This document shows, one piece after another, positions 1-7,128 of a DNA stretch of 16,298 nucleotides. The position numbers and the translations under genes were made by a program. Source of the DNA: an uncultured Dorea sp. (GTDB taxonomy: Bacteria > Bacillota > Clostridia > Lachnospirales > Lachnospiraceae); assembly GCA_910579335.1 (NCBI GenBank), contig CAJTUQ010000063.1, forward strand, positions 1 through 16,298, given 5' to 3'. The notes beneath the pieces are model-generated. The model saw only the letters and a list, made by a program, of their open reading frames with translations. It was not told the origin of the DNA and did no database searches. Position 1 is the stretch's first letter. Every line of letters starts with the position of its first letter.

Positions 1-2
1 TT

Positions 3-8
3 TGTCAA
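3..8 (-). promoter_or_regulatory. possible -35 box of the next gene at the left edge
   Basis: On the minus strand a perfect TTGACA lies 38 nt past the stop of the last gene. Its partner -10 would be outside the window, so this is only a hint that a new transcription unit starts to the left. The 46 bases after the last stop codon are AT-rich and show no terminator hairpin. Confidence 0.25.
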
Positions 9-46
9 CATATTCTTTCATTTTTCATCATTTTTCAATCTTTCTT

Positions 47-538
47 TTACCGGCGCACAACCTTGCGGGGCGCAAGCATAAAAAGCCCTTCGACAATCGT
101 ATCGTTCGGCTCAAAGATGAGCTTTGCCGTCTGTCCGTTTTTCGACACGATCATCGCATATAATCTTGCATCCGGACGTCCGGAGCTTAAATTAACCACC
201 TTTGCGCCCCGGAACTGGTCAAGCCTCGGAGAATCCGCCGGCGCAAGCAGCTCCATCTCTTCCGCGTTTGTCGAGAAAATACGTTTTCTCTTAGATTTAT
301 TCATAATCTTGTCAATGTCAAGGTCTCCGTTCACGTACAAATATTCATATTCTACATTCAGCCTCGACATCAAAAACCAGACGCATGCAATAATGATAAT
401 CGGAAGGATAAGCCCCACCGGAAAAATAAAAACTGTCAGCACAGAGACGATTGCTACAGCCACAAGAACCGCCTTAATTACTAAATCCTTCACATCCGCC
501 TGCTTCTTAATCAGCTGTTCTGTATAAAAATCACTCAT
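47..538 (-). CDS. small membrane protein, DUF6106-like, unknown function
   Basis: A 163-residue protein of unknown function. A short N-terminal stretch precedes two closely spaced hydrophobic helices (about residues 15-57) split by a Phe-Pro-Val-Gly turn. The remaining ~100 residues are soluble, with a basic KSKRKR patch and a basic C-terminus (RKVVRR), suggesting a hairpin-anchored protein with both ends in the cytoplasm (inference). I chose the ATG at 538 rather than the in-frame ATG at 553: GGAGG at 547-551 sits 8 nt before 538, while the upstream ATG overlaps that site. It resembles a family of Lachnospiraceae proteins I recall as DUF6106, but that is from memory. It follows groEL, separated by a terminator and a candidate promoter, so it is probably transcribed on its own as well as by read-through. 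Confidence 0.8.
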   Translation of the reverse strand: MSDFYTEQLIKKQADVKDLVIKAVLVAVAIVSVLTVFIFPVGLILPIIIIACVWFLMSRLNVEYEYLYVNGDLDIDKIMNKSKRKRIFSTNAEEMELLAPADSPRLDQFRGAKVVNLSSGRPDARLYAMIVSKNGQTAKLIFEPNDTIVEGLFMLAPRKVVRR

Positions 539-612
539 TTTTACGTCCTCCATTGTCTTTTACGGCATACAGGAAGTCCACGCCGCTTTTTCTTAAAAGC
601 ATTGTAACATAT

Positions 613-641
613 TTTATACGAAAATGGGAACTCCCTGACAA
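613..641 (-). promoter_or_regulatory. candidate SigA promoter nested in the groEL terminator
   Basis: Read on the minus strand, TTGTCA (636-641) and TATAAA (613-618) are separated by exactly 17 nt. Each box matches the SigA consensus at five of six positions. The -35 lies in the loop of the groEL terminator hairpin and the spacer includes one arm. The predicted start near 606 leaves a leader of about 68 nt before the membrane-protein gene. Confidence 0.5.
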
Positions 642-651
642 AGAGTTCCCA
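625..651 (-). terminator. rho-independent terminator of groESL
   Basis: A perfect 9-bp stem (TGGGAACTC at 625-633 with GAGTTCCCA at 643-651) encloses a 9-nt loop. On the minus strand it is followed by ATTTT, a short U-rich tail. It begins 23 nt after the groEL stop codon. The tail is weak, so some read-through into the next gene is plausible. Confidence 0.75.
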
Positions 652-674
652 AAAATATTTTATAATTTTTATAT

Positions 675-2300
675 TTACATCATGCCCATTCCTGCGCCTG
701 CGCCTGCCGGCATCGCAGGAGCATCCTCTTTAATATTGGCAACTACGGACTCTGTTGTAAGAAGCGTGGATGCCACGCTTGTTGCGTTCTGCAGGGCGCT
801 TCTTGTAACCTTTGCCGGGTCAAGAATACCATTCTCAACCATATCAACATATTCTTCCGTCAGAACGTCAAAACCGGTTCCAACCTCAGACTCGGATACT
901 TTGTTGATGATTACAGAACCCTCCAGGCCAGCATTGGCAGCAATGTGGAATAACGGGGATTCTAACGCCTTAAGCACGACATTTGCACCCGTCTTCTCGT
1001 CGCCGCTCATTTCAGCCGCCATCTTTGCAACTTCTTTTGCAGCATGGATATATGCAGAACCGCCTCCTGCGATGATTCCTTCCTCTACTGCCGCCCTTGT
1101 AGCTGCAAGAGCGTCCTCCATACGGAGCTTTGCTTCCTTCATCTCAGTTTCGGTCGCGGCGCCTACGCGGATAACAGCAACGCCGCCGGCCAGCTTCGCC
1201 AGTCTTTCCTGAAGCTTCTCACGGTCAAAATCAGAAGTCGTCTCTTCAATCTGGGTCTTAATCTGGGCAACGCGGTCAGAAATTTCCTTCTTGTCTCCGC
1301 AGCCGTCTACAATTACCGTATTCTCTTTCTGAACCTTAACGGATTTTGCGCGTCCAAGCTGTTCTAATACCGTCTCCTTAAGATCCATGCCAAGCTCGTC
1401 GGAAATCACCTGGCCGCCCGTGAGTACCGCAATGTCTTTCAGCATCTCTTTTCTTCTGTCGCCGTATCCCGGAGCCTTCACTGCAACTACGTTGAATGTT
1501 CCGCGCAGCTTATTAACGATAAGTGTCGTGAGAGCCTCCCCTTCGATATCCTCTGCGATAATCAAAAGCCTTGCCCCGGACTGTACGATCTGCTCAAGAA
1601 GCGGAAGGATATCCTGAATATTGGAAATCTTCTTATCTGTAATAAGGATATACGGCTCCTCCAGATTCGCTTCCATCTTATCCATGTCCGTAGCCATGTA
1701 TGCGGAGATATATCCCCTGTCAAACTGCATACCTTCCACAAGATCCAGCTCTGTCTTCATCGTCTTGGATTCCTCAATCGTGATAACGCCGTCATTGGAA
1801 ACCTTCTCCATCGCATCGGCAACCATCTCGCCGACCTCCATATCTCCTGCGGAAATTGCAGCAACCTTTGCAATCTGGTCTTTGTCCTTAACCTTGCTGG
1901 ACATTCCCGCAATCGCCTCAACCGCCTTCTCCGTCGCTTTCTTCATCCCCTTGCGGAGAATAATCGGATTTGCGCCTGCCGCCAGGTTCTTAATCCCTTC
2001 GTGTACCATCGCCTGTGCCAGCACGGTTGCCGTTGTCGTTCCGTCGCCTGCCACATCATTTGTCTTTGAAGCGACTTCTTTAATTAATTGCGCACCCATG
2101 TTCTCGAATGCGTCCTCAAGCTCAATCTCCTTTGCAATCGTCACGCCGTCATTTGTAATCAGCGGTGCGCCGAATGATTTGTCAAGAACTACGTTGCGTC
2201 CCTTTGGTCCAAGCGTTACCCTCACTGTATCGGCAAGCTGATTCACGCCTGCCTCTAATGCTCCTCTGGCTTCTGCCCCATACTTAATTTCCTTTGCCAT
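675..2300 (-). CDS. groEL: GroEL, 60-kDa chaperonin
   Basis: The cytoplasmic 14-mer chaperonin that folds client proteins in an ATP-driven cage capped by GroES. The 541-residue length and the start MAKEIKYG are standard. The nucleotide-binding motifs TLGPKGRNVVLD (residues 29-40), ITNDGVTIAKE (about 48-58, with catalytic Asp51) and AGDGTTTATVLA (about 85-96) are intact, as is the apical APGYGDRRKEML segment. The C-terminus is a Gly-Ala-Met-rich tail ending MGMM, a short version of the usual GGM tail. The ribosome site AGGAGG at 2313-2318 lies 12 nt before the ATG, slightly long. It sits 52 bp after groES and is co-transcribed from the CIRCE-controlled promoter; a terminator hairpin follows at 625-651. 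Confidence 0.99.
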   Translation of the reverse strand: MAKEIKYGAEARGALEAGVNQLADTVRVTLGPKGRNVVLDKSFGAPLITNDGVTIAKEIELEDAFENMGAQLIKEVASKTNDVAGDGTTTATVLAQAMVHEGIKNLAAGANPIILRKGMKKATEKAVEAIAGMSSKVKDKDQIAKVAAISAGDMEVGEMVADAMEKVSNDGVITIEESKTMKTELDLVEGMQFDRGYISAYMATDMDKMEANLEEPYILITDKKISNIQDILPLLEQIVQSGARLLIIAEDIEGEALTTLIVNKLRGTFNVVAVKAPGYGDRRKEMLKDIAVLTGGQVISDELGMDLKETVLEQLGRAKSVKVQKENTVIVDGCGDKKEISDRVAQIKTQIEETTSDFDREKLQERLAKLAGGVAVIRVGAATETEMKEAKLRMEDALAATRAAVEEGIIAGGGSAYIHAAKEVAKMAAEMSGDEKTGANVVLKALESPLFHIAANAGLEGSVIINKVSESEVGTGFDVLTEEYVDMVENGILDPAKVTRSALQNATSVASTLLTTESVVANIKEDAPAMPAGAGAGMGMM

Positions 2301-2352
2301 GCCTTTTTTATTCCTCCTGTTTCTAAATTATTTTTTTATTCTACAGCCTTCT

Positions 2353-2637
2353 TTATTCTACGATAGCAAGAATATCATCCTGCTTTACGATAATATATTC
2401 CTCTTCATCAAGCTCTACCGTTGTTCCGGCATACTTGGAGTAAATAACCGTCTGTCCTGTGGACACATTCATAGCAACTTCTTTTCCGTCAACCGTTCCG
2501 CCAGGCCCGACAGCAACAACCTCTGCCTGCTGCGGCTTTTCCTTTGACTGTCCCGGAATCACAATACCTGACTTTGTTGTCTCTTCTGCAACCAATTGTT
2601 TTAAAACGACTCTGTCGCCCAGTGGTGTTAATTTCAT
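2353..2637 (-). CDS. groES: GroES, 10-kDa co-chaperonin
   Basis: Heptameric lid of the GroEL chamber. The 94-residue length is typical. The sequence opens with the family signature LTPLGDRVVLK (residues 3-13); the mobile loop around residues 17-32 carries the GIVIPG motif that touches GroEL, and the C-terminal part has the usual YIIVKQDDILAIVE ending. The ribosome site AAGGAGG (2645-2651) sits 7 nt before the ATG. It is the first gene of the groES-groEL operon; its promoter and a perfect CIRCE operator lie directly upstream, so expression should respond to heat or misfolding stress through HrcA, which is not encoded in this window. Confidence 0.99.
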   Translation of the reverse strand: MKLTPLGDRVVLKQLVAEETTKSGIVIPGQSKEKPQQAEVVAVGPGGTVDGKEVAMNVSTGQTVIYSKYAGTTVELDEEEYIIVKQDDILAIVE

Positions 2638-2668
2638 ATCAAATCCTCCTTAATAACATCTATATTTG

Positions 2669-2695
2669 TTAGCACTCATAAAAAGAGAGTGCTAA
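2669..2695 (-). promoter_or_regulatory. CIRCE operator (HrcA binding site)
   Basis: A perfect TTAGCACTC-N9-GAGTGCTAA inverted repeat (2669-2677 and 2687-2695). This is the established binding site of the heat-shock repressor HrcA. It lies just downstream of the predicted transcription start, about 17 nt upstream of the groES ribosome site, so it can act on DNA as operator and also forms a hairpin in the mRNA leader. Confidence 0.97.
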
Positions 2696-2708
2696 AAACT
2701 CTAGGTAT

Positions 2709-2737
2709 AAAATAGCACTCTCCTTCTGTTTTGTCAA
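2709..2737 (-). promoter_or_regulatory. SigA promoter of groESL
   Basis: On the minus strand a perfect TTGACA (2732-2737) is followed after 17 nt by TATTTT (2709-2714, four of six matches). The predicted start is near 2702, placing CIRCE at about +7. The -35 begins only 12 nt after the stop codon of the preceding gene. An extra HrcA half-site (GAGTGCTA, 2713-2720) overlaps the upstream edge of the -10. Confidence 0.75.
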
Positions 2738-2749
2738 CACACTTTATAT

Positions 2750-3052
2750 TTAGTTTACAAGATTTTTATAAAATCCATTCCGTACATAAAATACGACTAC
2801 ATTTCCAAGCTTATTACTGTATCTTTCTTTGATGACTCCCTCGCATTTTACTTCTTCCTCATCCTTCAGGATACACTCATACACCCCGTCCAGAGAAAAA
2901 AGCGGCAGCGCATGCTTCCCTGTTAATAAATATATGCTTTCTTCCTCCGGATTATACGTAATAACCTCACAATTATAAGTATTATCATCAAAATAGCCAT
3001 TCTGCAGAATCACCCTTGTCATTCTGAGGCTGGCAGGACATTTCTCATACAT
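2750..3052 (-). CDS. small conserved-looking hypothetical protein downstream of codY
   Basis: I do not recognise this 100-residue protein. It has no signal peptide or membrane segment, is acidic in the middle (DEEEVKCEG), and alternates hydrophobic and polar residues in a way that suggests a small all-beta domain (for example residues 12-20, 38-43, 50-62, 83-90). It ends in an aromatic, basic stretch (FYVRNGFYK). A PilZ- or SH3-like barrel is conceivable, but no diagnostic motif such as RxxxR with DxSxxG is present. The start at 3052 is supported by AAAGGT at 3062-3067, 9 nt upstream; the alternative Met at residue 11 has no ribosome site. It follows codY by 24 bp and is probably its operon partner. 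No terminator is visible between it and the groE promoter. Confidence 0.75.
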   Translation of the reverse strand: MYEKCPASLRMTRVILQNGYFDDNTYNCEVITYNPEEESIYLLTGKHALPLFSLDGVYECILKDEEEVKCEGVIKERYSNKLGNVVVFYVRNGFYKNLVN

Positions 3053-3076
3053 AATACTGCTACCTTTCCATTGAAT

Positions 3077-3853
3077 TTACCGTTCCGCTTTCAGCCTTTC
3101 GAGCTCGGTGAACACATAATCGTTCACAACTTTAATATATGTTCCCTTCATCCCGGAAGAACGGGACTCAATGACTCCTGCGCTCTCGAATTTCCGCAGG
3201 GCATTAACGATTACTGAACGGGTTATCCCTACTCTGTCTGCGACCTTGCTGGCCACAAGGATTCCCTCCGTCCCTTCCAGTTCTTCAAAAATATGAATAA
3301 TCGCTTCCAGCTCTGAAAAAGAAAGCGTACTGATTGCCGACTGGACGATGTGCTCTTTCCTCGTCTCTTCTGCATTTTCCTCGTTCACAGAGCGGAGCAT
3401 CTCAAGGCCGACCACGGTCGTCCCATATTCACTCAGTATGATATCGTCAATCTCATATAAAGCGTCTTTCTTATAAATAAACAATGTGCCCAGGCGTTCT
3501 CCCGCTATATCTATCGGACTGATCAGAGCCTGATAATGCTTTACGGTCTGTTCGGAAAATCCCAGCGTTTCCAGATTGACGTTCTCCTTTGTAGAGAGAA
3601 TGATAAGAAACCTCTCGTTTAAAAGATAATCGATATGCTTTCCTACTTCCTTCTCTATTAATTCCTCAATATAAGGAACGCCGTCACACTTGCTTTTGCC
3701 AAGTACCTTTCCTTTTCTGCTCACCACCAGAACATTAGAATCCAGAATATCTGTCAGCACATCACAGATATCATTAAAAACAACTTTACTCGAATTATTG
3801 TTGTGGAGCAATTTATTAATTTTTCTTGTTTTATCTAACAATTGTACACTCAT
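3077..3853 (-). CDS. codY: CodY, GTP- and branched-chain amino acid-sensing global repressor
   Basis: CodY represses amino-acid biosynthesis, transport and adaptive genes in many Firmicutes when isoleucine/leucine/valine and GTP are abundant. The best start is the ATG at 3853 (MSVQLLDKTRKIN), with GGAGG at 3861-3865 placed 7 nt upstream, giving 258 residues, almost the 259 of Bacillus subtilis CodY; an in-frame ATG at 3907 adds 18 unlikely residues with no ribosome site. The N-terminal GAF-like ligand domain covers roughly residues 1-155. The winged helix-turn-helix is very well conserved (about 201-242): DRVGITRSVIVNALRK and GMKGTYIKV nearly match the Bacillus recognition region. The gene follows topA by 97 bp and precedes a small unknown gene. 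A CodY-box-like sequence at its own candidate promoter suggests autoregulation. Confidence 0.97.
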   Translation of the reverse strand: MSVQLLDKTRKINKLLHNNNSSKVVFNDICDVLTDILDSNVLVVSRKGKVLGKSKCDGVPYIEELIEKEVGKHIDYLLNERFLIILSTKENVNLETLGFSEQTVKHYQALISPIDIAGERLGTLFIYKKDALYEIDDIILSEYGTTVVGLEMLRSVNEENAEETRKEHIVQSAISTLSFSELEAIIHIFEELEGTEGILVASKVADRVGITRSVIVNALRKFESAGVIESRSSGMKGTYIKVVNDYVFTELERLKAER

Positions 3854-3878
3854 ACGCTTTCCTCCGTTCTTTAGCGTA

Positions 3879-3907
3879 ATGTTATCATATAATTTTTGAA
3901 TATTCAA
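3879..3907 (-). promoter_or_regulatory. candidate codY promoter
   Basis: On the minus strand TTGAAT (3902-3907) and TAACAT (3879-3884) are 17 nt apart, each matching consensus at four positions. A second -10-like TATGAT lies inside the spacer but lacks a good -35. The region is strongly AT-rich, so chance matches are likely. The 97-bp gap after topA shows no terminator hairpin. Confidence 0.35.
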
Positions 3908-3913
3908 TAAATT
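3899..3913 (-). promoter_or_regulatory. candidate CodY box upstream of codY
   Basis: The minus-strand 15-mer AATTTATTGAATATT matches the established CodY consensus AATTTTCWGAAAATT at 12 of 15 positions. It overlaps the candidate -35 of codY, a position suited to repression. Three mismatches in AT-rich DNA leave real doubt. Confidence 0.4.
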
Positions 3914-3950
3914 TCACACATAATTTTAATCTTTTTGTTTTTCGCATCAT

Positions 3951-6041
3951 CTAATCTGCCGGTGCCTTGTTATCTCCGGACTTATTCTCCACATAACCGC
4001 ATTGTTCGTTACTGCAGCAGAGCTTATTTCCTTTTTCTACCATATAGCTTTTGCATCGCGGACATTTTTCCTTTGACGGTTTCTGCCATGACATAAAACC
4101 GCACTCCGGATTATCCTCACATCCATAATATTTGCGGCCCTTCTTCGTCTTTCTCAAGACGACGTCCTTGCCGCATTCCGGACACTTTACGCCGATTTTT
4201 TCAAGGTACGGCTTTGTGTTCCTGCACTCCGGGAATCCCGGACATGCAAGAAATTTCCCGTGCGGCCCGTACTTAACCACCATATTCCTCCCGCACTGCT
4301 CGCATATTACGTCCGTCACTTCATCTTCTATCTTAACCGTCTCCAGTTCTTTTTCCGCTTGTTCTACCGCCTCCTCAATATCCGGGTAGAAATTTTCGAT
4401 AATTGTCTTCCATTTTACCTTGCCCTCTGCAACCCCGTCTAAAAGGCTCTCCATATTGGCAGTAAAATTCACGTCCACGATAGTCGGAAAGGACTGCTTC
4501 ATCATATTGTTTACGACTTCTCCAATCTCTGTCAGATAGAGATTTTTATTCTCCTTTGCCACGTATCTCCGGTTAATAATGGTGGAAATCGTCGGAGCAT
4601 AGGTACTCGGCCGTCCGATACCTAACTCCTCCAGCGTCTTCACCAGGGCCGCCTCCGTATAGTGGGCAGGCGGCTGGGTAAAATGCTGCTTGCTCTCAAA
4701 GCTTTCCTTCGTAAGGACAGAACTGCCGTCAAGCCCTTTTAGAAGCACATTGTTTTCTTCTTTCCCTTCTCCCGCCTCTACATAAACCGTCCGGAAACCT
4801 TCAAAGGCAAGTTTGGACGCCGCCACCGTAAAACGATATTTCCCGGCGCCTATCTTTACAGAAGTTGTCTCATACTTCGCAGGCTGCATCCTGCTGGCAA
4901 CAAACCGCTTCCATATCAATTGGTAGAGCCTGAACTGATCCCTTGTCAGGGAATCCTTTACAATGGCCGGCGTTCTTGTCACATCCGTAGGACGAATCGC
5001 TTCATGGGCGTCCTGAATCTTCTTCCCGTCAGACTCTTTAAATCTGCCGTCCGCCACAAACCGGGCTCCATACTGATCCTTGACATATTCCCGTACATTC
5101 TTGTCCGCTTCCTCGGAGACTCTGACAGAATCCGTACGGAGATAGGTGATAAGACCTACGGTCCCGTTCCCTTTTAAGTCGATTCCTTCATATAGCTGCT
5201 GTGCGATACGCATTGTCTTCGCCGTGGCAAAATTAAGCCCCTTAGAAGCTTCCTGCTGCAATGTACTGGTAGTAAAGGGAACCGGGGCTTTTTTTGTCCT
5301 CTCGCCCTTTTTTACTTCCTCTACCGAATACTGCGCCTGATCGATTTCCGCCAGAATCTGTTCCAGCTCTTGCTTGGAACGGATGGTCATCTTCTTTTCC
5401 TCCGTTCCGTAAAACCTTGCCGTCAGCGGTTTTCTTTCGCCTTTTACTTTCAGATGCGCATCCAAAGTCCAGTATTCCTCCGGAATAAACATGTTAATCT
5501 CTTCTTCCCTGTCGGCAATGATCCGCAGGGCAACCGACTGGACACGGCCCGCGCTCAAACCTCTTTTTACCTTCGCCCACAAAAGCGGGCTTATCCTGTA
5601 ACCTACGACCCTGTCCAAAATACGTCTTGCCTGCTGTGCGTCAACCAAATCCATATCAATCTCTCTCGCGTTTTTCAGCGAAGTCTTCACGGCATTCTTC
5701 GTGATTTCATTAAAGCTGATACGATATGTTTTTTTGTCTTCCAATTTCAGTGATTTGGAAAGATGCCATGAGATCGCTTCCCCTTCCCGGTCCGGGTCAG
5801 TTGCAAGATATATTTTATCCGCCTTCTTCACTTCCTTGCGCAGGTTCGCAAGAATTTCCCCTTTCCCGCGAATTGTAATGTATCTGGGTTCAAAATCATG
5901 TTCCACATCAATCCCCAGCTGGCTTTTGGGCAAGTCCCTCACATGGCCGTTCGATGCGGCAACCACATAATTACTTCCCAAAAACTTTTTAATTGTCTTT
6001 ACCTTGGCAGGCGACTCTACGATCACAAGATATCTAGCCAT
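3951..6041 (-). CDS. topA: DNA topoisomerase I (type IA)
   Basis: Relaxes negative supercoils by cutting and rejoining one DNA strand. The 696-residue protein has the usual Firmicute layout. An N-terminal TOPRIM domain carries Glu9 in IVESPAK and the metal-binding DPDREGE (Asp82, Asp84, Glu86). The strand-cleaving Tyr300 lies in GLITYLRTDS, and the GIGRPSTYAP motif is present. The last ~120 residues hold three C4-type zinc ribbons with repeated Cys-x2-Cys pairs, as in classic TopA. GGAGG at 6052-6056 sits 10 nt before the ATG. It begins 24 bp after the dprA frame ends, the conserved yifB-dprA-topA order of many Firmicutes, so it is probably transcribed from the yifB promoter. No terminator is visible before codY. 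Confidence 0.98.
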   Translation of the reverse strand: MARYLVIVESPAKVKTIKKFLGSNYVVAASNGHVRDLPKSQLGIDVEHDFEPRYITIRGKGEILANLRKEVKKADKIYLATDPDREGEAISWHLSKSLKLEDKKTYRISFNEITKNAVKTSLKNAREIDMDLVDAQQARRILDRVVGYRISPLLWAKVKRGLSAGRVQSVALRIIADREEEINMFIPEEYWTLDAHLKVKGERKPLTARFYGTEEKKMTIRSKQELEQILAEIDQAQYSVEEVKKGERTKKAPVPFTTSTLQQEASKGLNFATAKTMRIAQQLYEGIDLKGNGTVGLITYLRTDSVRVSEEADKNVREYVKDQYGARFVADGRFKESDGKKIQDAHEAIRPTDVTRTPAIVKDSLTRDQFRLYQLIWKRFVASRMQPAKYETTSVKIGAGKYRFTVAASKLAFEGFRTVYVEAGEGKEENNVLLKGLDGSSVLTKESFESKQHFTQPPAHYTEAALVKTLEELGIGRPSTYAPTISTIINRRYVAKENKNLYLTEIGEVVNNMMKQSFPTIVDVNFTANMESLLDGVAEGKVKWKTIIENFYPDIEEAVEQAEKELETVKIEDEVTDVICEQCGRNMVVKYGPHGKFLACPGFPECRNTKPYLEKIGVKCPECGKDVVLRKTKKGRKYYGCEDNPECGFMSWQKPSKEKCPRCKSYMVEKGNKLCCSNEQCGYVENKSGDNKAPAD

Positions 6042-6065
6042 AAAAATACTTCCTCCACTATGAAT

Positions 6066-7122
6066 TTATATAATTCTTATATAATAGTTTTTAGAAATTT
6101 CTTTCGCTGCCCCCTGTAATTCCAGAGTTATTAGCTGTTCGAGAACTTCTCTCACCGAAAGTCCTGTTTCTTTTGACAAACAGTCCACGCCTTTCGGAAT
6201 GAAACCGAGACAACTATACACTAAATTTTCTGGAGTTTCAAGCGTTTTTTCATTTTTGTTTATTATTTGCAAGTCTTTTGGGCGTTGTATATTCATTTCG
6301 TCTAACAAATCTTCCGGGGAAATCAGGATTCCCGCACCCTGCTGTAACAGCCGGTGGCACCCTTTGCTTAAGAGGCTCGTAACCGGGCCCGGCAGGGCAT
6401 ATACTTCTTTTCCCTGCTCCAGCGCCAGATCAGCAGTAATTAAAGAACCGCTTTTTTCCGCCGCCTCTATGACAAGCACCACATCCGACAATGCGCTGAT
6501 AATTCTGTTGCGCGCCGGAAAATAGCCCGGAAGTGGTTTTGTGCCCGGCACCTGTTTCCTGAAGCTCCATATACAGCCCGAAATTTTCCCGCGGATAACA
6601 GATATCCACACCGCACCCTAACACCCCGTATGTTTTTCCCTGCGCATTCAGTGCGCCTCTCTGTCCTGCGCCGTCAATACCTCTCGCCATACCGCTGATA
6701 ATCTGCACTCCCGCCTGCGCAAGGCTTCTGCCGTATCTTTGCGCCATCTCCTCCCCATAGGGCGTACACCTTCTTGCACCTACGATTGCCACGGACACCG
6801 TTTCCTCTCCTGGCAGCTCTCCCCTGACGTAAAGCGCATACGGCGGATTTAAAACGGTACGAAGTCTTTTCGGATACCTCTCTGAAAAATATGGGACAAA
6901 AGAAATCCCCTTTTGTGCCATCCTTTCATATTCTTCCCCGAAACTGTTCTTTCTCGCAGACACAACGGCCTGTATCTCTTTTTCCTTTAAAATGCCTGAA
7001 AACAATAATTCTCTTTCTTCTATATTATATATTGTCTTTGCATTTTTAAACCTTCTGCGCAAAAGCATCTTCTTTCCCGAAGATACCCCTTGCAATGACG
7101 CCAGCCAGTATTCATACATCAT
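6066..7122 (-). pseudogene. dprA: dprA (DNA-processing protein A), frameshifted by a ~20-nt deletion
   Basis: DprA protects incoming single-stranded DNA and loads RecA during transformation. The gene is split over two frames. The first (7122-6430) encodes an N-terminal helical region and the Rossmann core: VAIVGARRCTPYG at residues 111-123, SGMARGIDGAGQ at 143-154, GVLGCGVDICYPREN at 166-180. It then derails after ELQETG (residue 191) and stops at residue 230. The other frame resumes at 6548 with PGTKPLPGYFPARNRIIS, then VIEAAEKSGSLITADLA, and runs to a C-terminal winged-helix domain ending at 6066. Family members have about seven residues (a LLSEYPP-type segment) between these points; only one nucleotide remains, implying loss of about 20 nt at 6546-6552. 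Everything else is open and conserved, so the lesion is recent or an assembly error. GGGGAGG lies upstream; the start is 6 bp after the yifB stop codon. Confidence 0.85.
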
Positions 7123-7128
7123 ATGCAG

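Noticed and set aside
553..1212. Plus-strand open frame of 219 codons opposite groEL (also 1621-2241, 206 codons)
   Set aside because: It is the antisense of the unmistakable groEL gene; translations are Ser/Ala/Thr-rich shadows with no ribosome site and no family resemblance.
3851..3907. Longer N-terminus of CodY starting at 3907
   Set aside because: The ATG at 3853 has a strong, well-spaced ribosome site and gives the family length; the extension overlaps the candidate promoter region.
6066..6611. 181-codon frame as a separate gene
   Set aside because: Its first ~20 residues are out-of-frame translation of dprA; the conserved part is the C-terminal half of DprA, so it is a fragment of the broken gene.
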